Positions 52,577 to 63,164 of a stretch of DNA of 64,000 nucleotides are shown here, one piece after another; position 1 is the first letter of the stretch, and every line of letters begins with the position of its first letter. The translations under genes and the position numbers were made by a program. Origin of the DNA: Verrucomicrobiia bacterium (GTDB lineage Bacteria > Verrucomicrobiota > Verrucomicrobiia > Limisphaerales > UBA8199); NCBI GenBank assembly GCA_035946615.1, contig DASYZB010000105.1, positions 62,001 through 126,000 on the forward strand, given 5' to 3'. The notes under the pieces were generated by a model. The model had not been told where the DNA came from. It made no database searches and saw only the letters and a program-made list of their open reading frames with translations.

Positions 52577-53650
52577 ATGAAGAAGAACTATAGAAAACTT
52601 CGTAGCCTGTCGAGCTTGGTGGTTCTGGTGGCTATTCTCGCTCGGGGCGATGGAGCAAATGCACAGGTATTTGGCATCTATACCGGGGACCTGGTGGCCA
52701 CTTTTCGAAAGACAGGAACCCACCAAGGGACGTACGAGATGGTGGCCAACATAGGGAATATAACGAATTTCCTGGCAATGGCGCAGGGTTCGAGTCTGAA
52801 CATCACCTCCTATAACCCCGCCCAATTGTCTCAGGCTTTTCCGGACGGGTATGCCGATCTCCAGTGGGGTGTGTTCGCGACTTTCCCGCAAGCGTCCTCC
52901 TGGATTACCCCGTTAGGGTCTTTTCCGCAAGCAACCCTGTGGTTCACGCTGGCGACTGCCGACGCGAACTCATCGACTAACCCGCCGATTCGAGAATCGG
53001 TGAGTGCCAATGCGCCGACGAGGCAGGATATCCTTGGGATTGAGAATGGGGCATCTATCGTCAGTACGGAAACGGCCACGAACCAGACCCTCCTGGTTAC
53101 CGTCCAGATTGAACTGGCCAGTGACATGCAGAACAGCGTCACCGCCTTCATCGGTTCCAAGACCGACCCGTCATTCGGAGACTTCAACGGCTACACGTAT
53201 TATCTCTCTTTTGAGGGTTTAACTCCCGACACTTTTTCTGCGCCCGGTCGCTGCGATCTGTTCCAGGCATGCCCAACCAGCAAACTAGGGGTAGTTAACA
53301 AGGACCCGATTACCGGACAAACCAACGGGCCGGCGTACCGGGTCGGATTCTTTCTGCTGAACCCGGATGGGACCATGAAATTTACGCGACAGTCTGCGAG
53401 TTCTATAGGTAATCCTCCACCGCCTCCGCCGTTATTGTCTGCAGTGCGCCTGGATACGGCCACGACTATCTCGCTGACGACAACAAACGGGGCAACCTAC
53501 ACGCTGTATTTTACGAATAGCGCCGGGTTGGGTTCGCCTGTGACGAACTGGCCGTCTTTGCCCGGGACGATAACCGGAGATGGCACCGTCCAGTCGTTTA
53601 TCGACAGTTCAACGGACGCGGAGCGATTTTATAGTGTGGTTGCGCATTAA
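52577..53650 (+). CDS. Secreted hypothetical protein of the PEP-CTERM-type family without the sorting tail
   Basis: A 357-aa protein with a signal peptide (LSSLVVLVAILARGDGANAQ). GIYTGDLVATFRKT and YEMVANIGNITNFLAM resemble the family of the short gene at 50595, but the C-terminus (WPSLPGTITGDGTVQSF, then AERFYSVVAH) has no PEP motif or hydrophobic tail. It is instead a short beta domain often found at ends of exported Verrucomicrobia proteins. Its leader carries the shared motif. Confidence 0.65.
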   Translation: MKKNYRKLRSLSSLVVLVAILARGDGANAQVFGIYTGDLVATFRKTGTHQGTYEMVANIGNITNFLAMAQGSSLNITSYNPAQLSQAFPDGYADLQWGVFATFPQASSWITPLGSFPQATLWFTLATADANSSTNPPIRESVSANAPTRQDILGIENGASIVSTETATNQTLLVTVQIELASDMQNSVTAFIGSKTDPSFGDFNGYTYYLSFEGLTPDTFSAPGRCDLFQACPTSKLGVVNKDPITGQTNGPAYRVGFFLLNPDGTMKFTRQSASSIGNPPPPPPLLSAVRLDTATTISLTTTNGATYTLYFTNSAGLGSPVTNWPSLPGTITGDGTVQSFIDSSTDAERFYSVVAH

Positions 53651-53745
53651 AACGCCAAACAATTTGAGGACACACGTTACGAGGTCAGATTGCCTCGCTT
53701 GCCCTGGTTGCGGGCCTCTGTTCTGTTATCTCCTGTTAAACTGAA

Positions 53746-54204
53746 TTAACAGCAGGCCACGGTATCGACGAGGCACGCTTCCTTGCACCACTCGTTTATC
53801 TTGCTCCGGATCATATCGCGAATTTGACGGACGCGAGCCAATTTTTCCTCGTGGGTCCCCGAGAGGGCCGAAGGGTCAGGGAAGCTCCAATGGAGGCGAT
53901 TGGTGACGCCCGGGAAAATGGGGCATCGTTCGGCGCTGGCCTGGTCGCAGACGGTTATCACGCAGGCAAATAATTGTCCTGATTTGAATACATCAAAGAC
54001 GCTCTTGGTGGCGTTTTTGGAGATGTCAATGCCGGATTCCTGCATTGCTTCTACTACCAGGGGATTGAGAGTACCGGGCTCCAACCCGGCGCTGTGGGCC
54101 TCGAAACATTGTGAGCAATCGTGGTTAAGCCATGCCTCGGCCATTTGGCTGCGTGCGCTGTTGTGGATGCAGACGAAGAGGACTCTCTTTTTCATGGCAT
54201 TCAT
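53746..54204 (-). CDS. arsC: Arsenate reductase (LMW-phosphatase type)
   Basis: A 152-aa ArsC of the thioredoxin-linked family: P-loop [17 protein letters not shown] with Cys12, then [18 protein letters not shown], whose two Cys form the redox cascade, and [11 protein letters not shown]. The C-terminus carries extra cysteines ([13 protein letters not shown]). It lies 2 nt downstream of the large exoprotein gene, probably by chance. MKKRV at 54195 is an alternative start. Confidence 0.88.
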   Translation of the reverse strand: MNAMKKRVLFVCIHNSARSQMAEAWLNHDCSQCFEAHSAGLEPGTLNPLVVEAMQESGIDISKNATKSVFDVFKSGQLFACVITVCDQASAERCPIFPGVTNRLHWSFPDPSALSGTHEEKLARVRQIRDMIRSKINEWCKEACLVDTVACC

Positions 54205-54206
54205 TA

Positions 54207-57200
54207 TCAGGAACCGGACGGCAGGATGACGGTGACCCGGCCAACGCGCCTGACCAGGGCGGGTTGTTTGCCTTTTTTCTTTTTGTCATCATCCTGGGTA
54301 TCGTTGCTGGCGACTTGCTGTTGGGTGTCAGCGTTGGCCTGCTGAGCGGCGCTCTGGCTGGCGGCGGTCCCGCTGGCCGAGGCGCCCAGTGTCGATTGCG
54401 CCTGACCCCCGCCAACCGAAACGTTTTGCGAAAGCAGCGCGGCGGAAACGCCTTGGCCGCCAGAAGCACTAACACCTGTCACACCCACAATGGTGCCCGA
54501 AATCGTTCCGCCTGCGGACAAGTTGGCCGTCCCTCCTGAGAGCACTGTCCCACTGAAACTTTGGGCCGCATTGATCGTGCTGTTCTGACGGGAGATGACC
54601 AGGCCAGTGATGTTGCCATTGGCATCGGCATTGACGGTGCCGCCTATCACACCAGATTCGCCCAGATTGATATTGCCTTTATGACCGGGTGAGCCGGCCG
54701 AAGGGCGTGTGCCGGCAATAAGGGTGACGGTAGGCCCTGCAGAAACGTTTCCATTCAGAGCCTCTTGCAGGATGCCACCTAGGCTCGCATTGATATCGCC
54801 ATTTGGAGTCTTGATGGTGATGTTGCCTGGTTGCGCAGCGCTGCCTGATACTTGGGAAGGGTCCACAAGGGTATTGGCCACAATGCCGCTTCCAAAAACC
54901 TGTTCGGCATAATAGCCGGCTTTGCCGGTGACCGGATTGACGTAGGACGTCAGCATCGTCGAGTATGATGTCCCACCATTGCCCGCGTCCACGTTTCCTT
55001 GCAGCGATTCGACGGTGATGTTCCCTCCATTATAGGCGGCGATCCGGGAACCATCCACATTCACATCACCAAAAGCAGTCACATTGACATTGCCTCTGCC
55101 GGTAGTGAAAACACCAAATCCTACGTCCCGGTTTACTGGGGCCAACAGTGTCTGGGAACCCAAATCCAACGTGCCAGAGGTGCTGGTCAGATCGAGGTTT
55201 CCCCCTCCCAGAGACGCTATTGTTGAGGTAATCATGTTGAGATCATTGTCCACCGTCACGCTCAGGTCGGCTCCTGATTTGGTCACCGAGGCGAGGTTAG
55301 CATAGTGGGTGGAACTGCCCTGCACATCGTGGACGCCAACACTGAATATGCCCAGGGCGTTCCCTAATGAGATCGACCCGGCTTGGATGTTAAAATGACC
55401 AGGACCGCCAACGCGAAGTCCCGGTTGAGGGTTCGCAGGATTCGGATTTCCCAGGCTCGAAGTGTAGAGAGTCGAGAGCGAACCCGCATCCGCCCATTGA
55501 ATCGGGTCTGTTACAAAATAGCGCTTTCCATCAGCGCCAACCCGGGTCTCTGGAAAGCCGTCCGGGCCGTAGCGCAATGCGACCAGGGGGTGGGTCAACC
55601 GATTCAGGATAGTTGAGTTGAACCCCGATCCCCCAAAACCCAACTGCCGCGTAGCCGGATTATAGACAAATCCTGGGTCGCTGAATCCCTGGCTATTGGC
55701 GGGAAAAGCGGCGGCGTTGCCGAGAGCGTAGGAGGCCAACTGGCTCGGGAGAACGTAGGAAGGTATTTTTAGATTGGCGACAGCACTTGGCAGAAGCGCG
55801 ACGCTAAAGAGAGTGTCCCAGATTTGGGAGGTGTTTGGCGGTAGATCATAAAGAGGGAGAGAAGGAATAGCCCGGTTCAAAACAACAAAAGAGTAAGCGC
55901 TCCGATAGTCGATTTGGCCCGCAACGGTGATAGAGGTAATATCATTGGGGTGCAGGTTTTCGCCGGCAAAACTCGAGTCGTCCATGTTGCCACCCACTTT
56001 GATTTGAGTCGCCTTGGTTGTCGTGAGACCGAAATTCTGGATGTTGCCCGATATGTCCACTATTACGGGAGCAGGGTTGTTGACCTCGAGCGGGGCGGCG
56101 CCGTGGTCGTCCGCGCCGAATTGACCTGCGGCGGTCCAACTGTGGCGGACGCTATCCGACATGATCAGTTGGGGAAGACTCGATTGGCCGGAGGGATTGG
56201 TCGTTAGGCTGCCGCCGTCTTTGGTCTGAATATCGAGGTTGCCATAGGCGGAGGGGAAGAGAATGACAGTATCTTCCAGGACAATGCCGCCGGAACCCGC
56301 TGACATCTTGAGGCTGGGTGGAAACAGGATGGGCACTGCCGCGGATACGAATGGGCGCGGGACGCTGGCACAAGTAAGGTCAATTCCAATTCCGGCTTCG
56401 AGGTCCACGGAGGCCTGTGGGTCATAGCCAAAGAGATGGGCGCCTGGGGACCTGTTGATGGCATCAAAGACGCCGTTGGGGTTGCGCACCTCCTGCAAAT
56501 TGATGCTGCCATTGGGCGCGTTTACGGTCCAACTGCCCTTCACCAGACTGAGAGCAATATTCCCACTGGGCGCCCTGGCGGCCCCGGCATTCCCGTTCAG
56601 AGCCGTGATGGCGCCTACCCCATTGGCCAGGACGTAATGCCCAATCACGTTGCGCCCTGCGACGATGGTGACATTACCGGGCTCGGGCCCGAAGGCCCCG
56701 GAACCGTAATCGGACACCACCGAGTTGCCGGTACCATTGACTGGGATCGCGCTGATGACGTCGCGGCCGGCCTGGATGCTCACATTGCCGCCTTCAGCAG
56801 TGCTGATCCCGCCAAGCAGATCGTTGGCGTTAAGCCCCTCGGCGGGGCTGTAATAGGGCGCAGAGTGAGAATAGTCATACCCGCTGGGGTTGTTTCCAGC
56901 GTTCACATCCCCGTACAAGGCATTGACGGCGATATTCCCGCCGCCCAGAGTCCGGATTCCGTTATTTGCCACGGCGCCGGCGGTCCCGCTCGCCACGATG
57001 ATCTCATTACCGGCCCAAAGGTTAATATTGCCGTCCAGCGTCTGGACTTGGCCGCTCCCTTTCAGGTAGATGCCGTCGAGGCCGGCCTTTGCGTTGGCGG
57101 CGGATGTAAGTTCCGTCCCGGCCTTCATTGTAACGCTCCAGTTTTTCCATGCCTGAATGCCCGCGCCATTATCGATGGTTATGTTCCGGGCGGCCTCCAG

Positions 57201-58487
57201 GGTAAGCATTGCATTGGGAGTCGGGCTGTCAGGCAGCGTCCATAAAGTGGCAATTTCGATGTTCTGCGCGGCCTGCAAGGTGATCTGGGACAAGCTGCTT
57301 GCGAAAGAATTGACGTTCAAGGTGAGCGTGCCGGCGGCGGGCGGGTCCGAAGGGCCCACCGAACCCGAGGAAGGAGCGGTGCTGCCTGAATCCGACAAAA
57401 CGATATTCATTGGGTCCAAGACAAGCTTCCCGCCGACAAACCCGGACCCGGCCTGGCCATTGATGCTGGCTTCGAGCGCGCTCATTTGGGGGGCGGAGAC
57501 CTCGACCTGGCCGCCGTTGCCGCCCTGCGCGCCACCGGAGATATCGATGACGGAACCGGATTGATCGGAATAGCTGCCCGATGACTTGATGGTCACATTG
57601 CCACCAGGGCTGTTCCCTTGCGAATCGCCCTTGGCGGAAATCACCGCATTTGGCCCGAGGTCGATAGCCTCACTTGCGACCAATTCGATGGCGCCGTTGA
57701 CTTCACGGACCGAGTTGGCCTGGACAATGCCTCCCTCATTCACGACCTGGGCATGAATCTCAATGCTGCCGGCGTCCGCGACCAGTTTTCCGGAATTATC
57801 AACCGAACCCTCGGGAAGGGTCACGCGGGCGCTCAATCCCCGGCCATCGGGCCGCGTGGAAATGAGGACGTCTTTGCCGGCGTACAGGCCGATGTCGCCT
57901 CCCGGAGCGGTAATCGAGCCGTGGTTATCGATATCATGGGCGAGCACGAAGACCGACCCGCCTTTGTCGGTGCTAATCTGGCCATAATTGACGATGCTGG
58001 CGGTAGGGGGCGGGGCATTGAAATCCCAGGGGCCGGCCTCGGAGAGATCAGGCATGGGGATTGGGGCGGTGGTCATCAGCAAGCCATGGGCGGTAATCGA
58101 TGCCTTGCCGCCGATATAAAAGCCGGACGAATTCTGCAGCACGACGTACCCGTTGGCGTTCAGGTTGCCCAGGATTTGGGACGGGTTCGGGTCGTGAATC
58201 TGGTTCCACACCAGCGATGAGGTCGAGGGCTGGATGAAGGTGGTGGTTTCTCCCAGCCCGATATTAAAGCTTTGCCAGTTGATGAACGCCCGGTCCGAGG
58301 TGCGGATTGTGAACTGCGAGCCCTGGGAGTTGAAGGTGGCCCTGCCCTGGCTCACGGTGCCGCCGGCGGGGTTGGCTGCGGCAGGAAAGGCGCACGCCAG
58401 GAACAAAACCGCGAGTTTAACCCAGAGGCGCAAAGACGCAAAGCCGCGGAGAGGCAGGGCCGCATCAGAATGAAAGCAATTGCTCAT
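54207..58487 (-). CDS. Two-partner secretion exoprotein (filamentous haemagglutinin-type, TpsA)
   Basis: A 1426-aa secreted protein with a Sec signal (about 20-38, [14 protein letters not shown]). The TPS domain covers about 40-200: [40 protein letters not shown] and [14 protein letters not shown] are typical of FHA/HMW1 N-termini recognised by the TpsB pore. The remaining ~1200 residues are Gly/Asn-rich beta-helix-like sequence. The C-terminus ends in an Asp/Lys tract ([12 protein letters not shown]) then [19 protein letters not shown]. It is encoded 114 nt downstream of its transporter gene, in the same orientation. Confidence 0.88.
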   Translation of the reverse strand: MSNCFHSDAALPLRGFASLRLWVKLAVLFLACAFPAAANPAGGTVSQGRATFNSQGSQFTIRTSDRAFINWQSFNIGLGETTTFIQPSTSSLVWNQIHDPNPSQILGNLNANGYVVLQNSSGFYIGGKASITAHGLLMTTAPIPMPDLSEAGPWDFNAPPPTASIVNYGQISTDKGGSVFVLAHDIDNHGSITAPGGDIGLYAGKDVLISTRPDGRGLSARVTLPEGSVDNSGKLVADAGSIEIHAQVVNEGGIVQANSVREVNGAIELVASEAIDLGPNAVISAKGDSQGNSPGGNVTIKSSGSYSDQSGSVIDISGGAQGGNGGQVEVSAPQMSALEASINGQAGSGFVGGKLVLDPMNIVLSDSGSTAPSSGSVGPSDPPAAGTLTLNVNSFASSLSQITLQAAQNIEIATLWTLPDSPTPNAMLTLEAARNITIDNGAGIQAWKNWSVTMKAGTELTSAANAKAGLDGIYLKGSGQVQTLDGNINLWAGNEIIVASGTAGAVANNGIRTLGGGNIAVNALYGDVNAGNNPSGYDYSHSAPYYSPAEGLNANDLLGGISTAEGGNVSIQAGRDVISAIPVNGTGNSVVSDYGSGAFGPEPGNVTIVAGRNVIGHYVLANGVGAITALNGNAGAARAPSGNIALSLVKGSWTVNAPNGSINLQEVRNPNGVFDAINRSPGAHLFGYDPQASVDLEAGIGIDLTCASVPRPFVSAAVPILFPPSLKMSAGSGGIVLEDTVILFPSAYGNLDIQTKDGGSLTTNPSGQSSLPQLIMSDSVRHSWTAAGQFGADDHGAAPLEVNNPAPVIVDISGNIQNFGLTTTKATQIKVGGNMDDSSFAGENLHPNDITSITVAGQIDYRSAYSFVVLNRAIPSLPLYDLPPNTSQIWDTLFSVALLPSAVANLKIPSYVLPSQLASYALGNAAAFPANSQGFSDPGFVYNPATRQLGFGGSGFNSTILNRLTHPLVALRYGPDGFPETRVGADGKRYFVTDPIQWADAGSLSTLYTSSLGNPNPANPQPGLRVGGPGHFNIQAGSISLGNALGIFSVGVHDVQGSSTHYANLASVTKSGADLSVTVDNDLNMITSTIASLGGGNLDLTSTSGTLDLGSQTLLAPVNRDVGFGVFTTGRGNVNVTAFGDVNVDGSRIAAYNGGNITVESLQGNVDAGNGGTSYSTMLTSYVNPVTGKAGYYAEQVFGSGIVANTLVDPSQVSGSAAQPGNITIKTPNGDINASLGGILQEALNGNVSAGPTVTLIAGTRPSAGSPGHKGNINLGESGVIGGTVNADANGNITGLVISRQNSTINAAQSFSGTVLSGGTANLSAGGTISGTIVGVTGVSASGGQGVSAALLSQNVSVGGGQAQSTLGASASGTAASQSAAQQANADTQQQVASNDTQDDDKKKKGKQPALVRRVGRVTVILPSGS

Positions 58488-58601
58488 AACATTTCCAGGA
58501 GACGCAGTTTAGCCCATCCACCCAGGCCGCAAAACGCTTTCATTGTGATTTTCTGGTGACATTGCGTCTCCGCGCCTCTGCGTTGAAGAATTTTCCATTC
58601 A

Positions 58602-60890
58602 TTAAAACTGTCCCACCAGCGCAAAGTTGAACCTCGGCTGCAATGCCTCGGTTGTGCCGGCACTCAGCAGAGGCAGGGAAAAGAGGAGGCGCGCTTCCCA
58701 ATGTGTTCCCAGGGAAAAGACGCCGCCAAAACCGGCGCCCCAAAGGGGAATGCGTGATTTGGCGCCCTGGGGGTCGAGCAGGTAAGCCTCGGCATAATCC
58801 ATATAGACCGCGCCGCGCACAGTAAGGGGCGCTTTGCTGTAAGCCAAGCCAATGACGTGCGGGGGCGTTTTTTGTTCGAGGGTGATGTGCCAGCCGGTAT
58901 CGCCGAATATCTCGCCTTCGCGGTAGCCGCGCACGCTGTTGACACCGCCAACGCCGAAACGCTCGACACTGACCAAGGGTTCGCTGGCCCATTGGCCATC
59001 CGCGCGGGCGGTCAGGACCCAGTTTGTATAGACAATGAAATCGCGCGAGATGCTGGGAGTGAAGGCGACCCAGTGACCTGAGGATTGAGTTGAACCGGTA
59101 GCCGCATGGAGATTGCTCGACGACCCGGAATACCAGGTGTTCATACTGAATCCGAGGCCGATGAAGGTTGTGCCGCCGCTGTCGCGCATGCTGGCGTCGT
59201 AACGCAATGAAAAAGGCAGGTAATTCAAAGGCGTATAGGTGGTGGGCACCGGCGAGGCGACCGTGCTAATGACGGGCGGGTTTGTGGTGCCGTTCGCGTT
59301 GACCGTAATTTCGGTAAACGAAAAATTATTTGTTTTGGTGCTGAGCAGGGAATAGGTTTTGAAATCCAATCCCGGCGAGAGCGTCGAGCGAAATTGTTCT
59401 GTTCCCTGGCCCGGCTCGCTCCAGCGCACGCCGATGTCCTCGTTGAGCGTGATGTCCTCCTGAACGTCCTGGCGGCTAACCTGGCGCACCCCCGGCACGT
59501 TGTAGAGGAGTTCGCTTTGGAGCGTTTCCAAACCGGTATCGATCGTCGCGCGGCTGGCGTAGAAGTTTAGCTCGGAACGGCCCGAAGGGGGAGGCAGTTG
59601 GAACTTCCGGGTGGCCTCGTTATAGCCGAAGTTGCCCGGCTGGCTGGCGATGACATCCGCGATGGCCTCCGGGTTGCCCAGAGGCATCCGGTAAAAGGCG
59701 CTGTAATTGGCCACCAGCGGCGTGTCATACCAATTCCATTGGTTGCCTGCCTTGTCTTGTTCGGGAGAAAAGCTGTATTGAACGCCAAAAGAATGCTCGT
59801 ATCCCCAAAGGTTGTCGTACTCGGCGGATGAATTGAGGCGCAGCTCGGGTGTGCCGGGAGAACTCTGGTTATTGAACTCGATCTTGGCGTGCAGCGGCAG
59901 GCGGTCCTTGACCTGCAGCACCAGCTCCGTCGTGTTCGGCTCTTCGCCCGGCTGGACTTGCGGGTAGATTTGCCTGTCCCGATTGGCATTGGCGCGGTCC
60001 ACTTCGGCCTGAAACACCGGGCCGCTGAGGATGGTGTTGGCGTGCAAGCCCGGCAGGTTGCGCATGACGTTGTTCGAGCTGAAAAAGCGATTGCCGGTAA
60101 CGACGATATCGGACAGGCGGCCTTCGAACACGCGTATTTTAACCATGTCATTGGTGATTCGCTGCTGAGGAATCGTAACGCTCACGGTCGGAAATCCACG
60201 ATCGCGGTATTCCATTTGCAAGTCTGAGGCCGCCTTTAAGATGTCCGAGATACTCACATTGGTGCCGGTGTACTTGCTGAGGACTCGCGTGAGTGCTTCG
60301 GTCGTGAGGAGGGTGTCGCCTAGGATTTGGTAATGCCGTACTGTGAAATGCGGCCCGGTATTGGTTTGTGTGTTGGAGGCAGTGCCGGCCGCCGTCGTGG
60401 TCTTTTCGGGGGGAATTTTTTGCGAGGCGGCATGTTCATTTAGAGTATAGCGCTTTCCGGAGACGAGAATCTGGGGAACGCTGCCGCGAAAAACATTCAT
60501 GGTCACAACGCCATTGGTAATGTTCCCGAACGCGACGGCGACACTGACTGCGGGCTTTCCTTGCTTTGCGTACTGCGCTTGCAGCGCTGCTGCGGCCTGG
60601 GCTATCTCGCTTAAACCAACCTCCGGGCCGGTGTATTTGCAGAAAGCCGAAGTCACGAGATTTGTGGCGATGGAAGGCTCGCCCCAGACCTGATAGACCC
60701 GCACATTAAAGCGCGGTTCGGCCTTGGTGGCAGAAAGTGAAGGGGCGTTTGTGACAGCCGGCGGCGGGCCGGGGTGGTTTGGCTCAGCGGAGAATAGCGT
60801 GGTGATGGGAATGGCGCGCCACCAAAGGCAAAGAGCAAACCGTCTCAGCATTCGCCCGCTTGAACTCATGTCAAAAGGCTGGCGGAACAC
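58602..60890 (-). CDS. TpsB outer-membrane translocator with POTRA domains
   Basis: An outer-membrane pore of the FhaC/ShlB family, 762 aa. After a signal region there are two similar POTRA-like units, about 60-150 (RVYQVWGEPSIATNLV...) and 181-270 (RHYQILGDTLLTTEAL...ILVVTGNRFF), and a third segment at 271-330. FhaC-type proteins have two POTRA domains, so this has one extra, apparently by duplication. The barrel begins near 335, with FGVGGVNSVRGYREGEIFGD carrying the conserved RGY motif. It exports the TpsA protein. Start may be 60869. Confidence 0.88.
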   Translation of the reverse strand: MFRQPFDMSSSGRMLRRFALCLWWRAIPITTLFSAEPNHPGPPPAVTNAPSLSATKAEPRFNVRVYQVWGEPSIATNLVTSAFCKYTGPEVGLSEIAQAAAALQAQYAKQGKPAVSVAVAFGNITNGVVTMNVFRGSVPQILVSGKRYTLNEHAASQKIPPEKTTTAAGTASNTQTNTGPHFTVRHYQILGDTLLTTEALTRVLSKYTGTNVSISDILKAASDLQMEYRDRGFPTVSVTIPQQRITNDMVKIRVFEGRLSDIVVTGNRFFSSNNVMRNLPGLHANTILSGPVFQAEVDRANANRDRQIYPQVQPGEEPNTTELVLQVKDRLPLHAKIEFNNQSSPGTPELRLNSSAEYDNLWGYEHSFGVQYSFSPEQDKAGNQWNWYDTPLVANYSAFYRMPLGNPEAIADVIASQPGNFGYNEATRKFQLPPPSGRSELNFYASRATIDTGLETLQSELLYNVPGVRQVSRQDVQEDITLNEDIGVRWSEPGQGTEQFRSTLSPGLDFKTYSLLSTKTNNFSFTEITVNANGTTNPPVISTVASPVPTTYTPLNYLPFSLRYDASMRDSGGTTFIGLGFSMNTWYSGSSSNLHAATGSTQSSGHWVAFTPSISRDFIVYTNWVLTARADGQWASEPLVSVERFGVGGVNSVRGYREGEIFGDTGWHITLEQKTPPHVIGLAYSKAPLTVRGAVYMDYAEAYLLDPQGAKSRIPLWGAGFGGVFSLGTHWEARLLFSLPLLSAGTTEALQPRFNFALVGQF

Positions 60891-61521
60891 TGGCCCGCAT
60901 GGGGATTTGCCGCAACCAAGGAGACAGAATGATGGCGGGACAGAATCATTGGGAATTCACTCATAAACCCGCTTCGTATGACTCTGTCCTGCATGATTAT
61001 TCTGTCCAATGTCTTCACGGTTCGCATCCTGAGAGTTAGTCGCATTTTGGCGGGCCAACCTAAGAGCCTGAAAGGGCGGGCGTGTGTCACCCGTGTTACG
61101 TTTCTGTCACGGGACCCCGCCGCCACCAGCGAGTCTCGGCGACGGCTCCGATTGCGTTCCATGACGATGGGCCGCAGGGAGAATCGGATTCTCAAGGGGT
61201 TGGGTCAGAATCGCATGGCCTCTCCGCGCGAGCGCGCGCAGTTTCGAAGTTTCGAAAGTGATTTTAACGGGTGGGGGTCGTTGCCATTTCGTTGCCCTTC
61301 CGTCATGTGTTCGCCATCTCCCCATTCTAGGGTTTCGGCCTGCACAACACCTGCCGGCTTTACAGCAAGGTGGCTGTCGGCTGTGGGGTGATTGTTCGAG
61401 CCCAGGCGATGGTGCTTATTAGGCACTTAACGGCTCAGATCGAACCGGTCGATCTGTCTCTGCAGAGCCTTTGGAAAGCTTTATATGGCTGTAAATTATT
61501 TAACAATAACTGATAGAGCTT
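60891..61521. other. Intergenic region between divergent genes
   Basis: About 630 nt with no supported gene. The part at 61480-61515 is AT-rich (GTAAATTATTTAACAATAAC), a plausible promoter for the AraC gene. Confidence 0.4.
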
Positions 61522-62388
61522 ATGAAAGCGAATGATTCGATGGGTCAGCAGTTGGTCCTGACAGAGATCGTTCTCGTGCCGGGCGGCGAATGGTCCCCCC
61601 GGGTTTCCGGATGGTGTTTTATCAGGATGAGACGAGGTATTGGATATTGGATGGATTCGCGGAACAATCACGAAATGATCGCCGGGACGGTGCTGGTCGT
61701 ATCGCCGCGGGCCAAGGGAACAATCCGTTCGAGCCAGTTAGGCGAGGCAGTATGCCAATATTTTATCGTCGTCCCTGAGAGGCTGCCCGGTCTTATGACG
61801 CTTGGTGAACAGAGGGTCCTCGATGCGGCCGGACGCATCGAAGCCGCCATGGCGCGTGTTTTCCCGCCTGTGGACCTGGCCGCCGAAACGTTCAAGAAAC
61901 TTTGCGAGAACCCGGGAGACGCTTCCCTGCGTGTCCGGGTGTGGATGCTGGAGCTGTTTGCCCAAGCCCTCGAAAATGAGCTCAACGCGAAGGGCGCCGA
62001 ACCGGAACCGGACAACGGCGCCAAAGGGCGCCTCGAGGAGGTGCTGAGGCAAATGCCCGCCGAGGACATGCTGGACTTGAGTTTTAGCGAACTCGTGGCG
62101 CGGGTGGGGTGCTGTCCGCGGCACACGGCCCGGCTTTTCCAGAAGACAGTAGGCGTTTCCTTCCGAGAGAAGCAAGCCGAGGTGCGGCTGTGGCGAGCGC
62201 GTGAATTACTGGCGACGACAGAATCGAAGGTAGTGGATGTGGCCTTCGAGAGCGGATACCAATCGCTGAGTTTGTTCAATCTGATGTTCAAGAAGCGTTT
62301 TGGCATCAGCCCAAGCCAATGGCGCCAGCGGGAAAACGGGAAAAAGAACGGCGCACGGCAGCGCTCCTTAACCATTGTCATGGCGTAA
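61522..62388 (+). CDS. AraC-family transcriptional regulator
   Basis: A 288-aa regulator with a C-terminal double helix-turn-helix: FSELVARVGCCPRHTARLFQ, EKQAEVRLWRARELLATTES and VVDVAFESGYQSLSLFNLMF, then GISPSQWR, all typical AraC positions. The N-terminal ~170 residues would be the sensing or dimerisation part and match no motif that I recognise. It is a solitary regulator, divergent from the two-partner secretion genes, so it could control them. Confidence 0.9.
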   Translation: MKANDSMGQQLVLTEIVLVPGGEWSPRVSGWCFIRMRRGIGYWMDSRNNHEMIAGTVLVVSPRAKGTIRSSQLGEAVCQYFIVVPERLPGLMTLGEQRVLDAAGRIEAAMARVFPPVDLAAETFKKLCENPGDASLRVRVWMLELFAQALENELNAKGAEPEPDNGAKGRLEEVLRQMPAEDMLDLSFSELVARVGCCPRHTARLFQKTVGVSFREKQAEVRLWRARELLATTESKVVDVAFESGYQSLSLFNLMFKKRFGISPSQWRQRENGKKNGARQRSLTIVMA

Positions 62389-62527
62389 GGCGCAAGATGC
62401 GTACGCCGGCTATCAGCCTGGGCGCGCCCGCGCTCGGGGAGCCGCAAACGCCACCCGTTCGGTGCCGCTTCAGGTTTAATTTGTCTTCCGCCGGTGCTGG
62501 AATATTCTTTGAGATGAGAGGGTTGAT

Positions 62528-63103
62528 ATGAACAAAACAAAGGCCAGCGCCTCTAGCAGGCCATCAAGAGCAACGAAAACCTCGCCGGTCATTCTGACAG
62601 TCGGGCATTCAACTCACTCGATGGAGGAATTCGTGCGCCTGCTACAGGCGCATGGCGTAACACGGGTCGCGGATGTGCGCACCATCCCGCGCTCACGGCA
62701 CAATCCCCAGTTCAATGGGGATTCAATGCCTGAATCTCTGAAGGAGGCTGGCATAGGCTATATCCATCTGCCTGGCCTGGGCGGATTGCGGCGCGCCAAT
62801 CGCGCCTCGTTTAATACGGGTTGGCGCAACGGCTCCTTCCGCGGCTTTGCCGATTACATGCAAACTACGGAATTCAAAGTTGCCCTCCAAGAACTGATCA
62901 AGCTGGCCAAGCAGGGTCAAATTGCGCTGATGTGCGCTGAAGCGGTGCCTTGGCGGTGCCATCGTTCGCTCATTGCGGATGCGCTGCTGGTGAGGGGCTT
63001 CCACGCCGAACACATCATGAACACCAAAAATCGCAAGCCCCACACCTTAACGCCCTTTGCCAAAGTCCGGGGCATGGGTCTCACTTATCCATCAGATGCT
63101 TGA
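62528..63103 (+). CDS. DUF488 family protein
   Basis: A 191-aa protein: ILTVGHSTHSMEEFVRLLQ, VADVRTIPRSRHNPQFNG, YIHLPGLGG and ALMCAEAVPWRCHRSLIADA are the DUF488 signature. The conserved Cys and His (MCAE...CHR) and Arg pattern suggest a nucleotide- or acid-binding site; function is unknown. Confidence 0.92.
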   Translation: MNKTKASASSRPSRATKTSPVILTVGHSTHSMEEFVRLLQAHGVTRVADVRTIPRSRHNPQFNGDSMPESLKEAGIGYIHLPGLGGLRRANRASFNTGWRNGSFRGFADYMQTTEFKVALQELIKLAKQGQIALMCAEAVPWRCHRSLIADALLVRGFHAEHIMNTKNRKPHTLTPFAKVRGMGLTYPSDA

Positions 63104-63164
63104 TTCGTGGCGAGTTGCTGTTCCGGCCTCTAATGCCCGGACATTTATGACATGCGTTCCAATG

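Noticed and set aside
54709-58559. Many plus-strand open frames opposite the large TpsA gene
   Set aside because: They are Val/Gly/Asp-rich shadows of the Gly/Asn-rich repeats and show no family pattern or ribosome sites.
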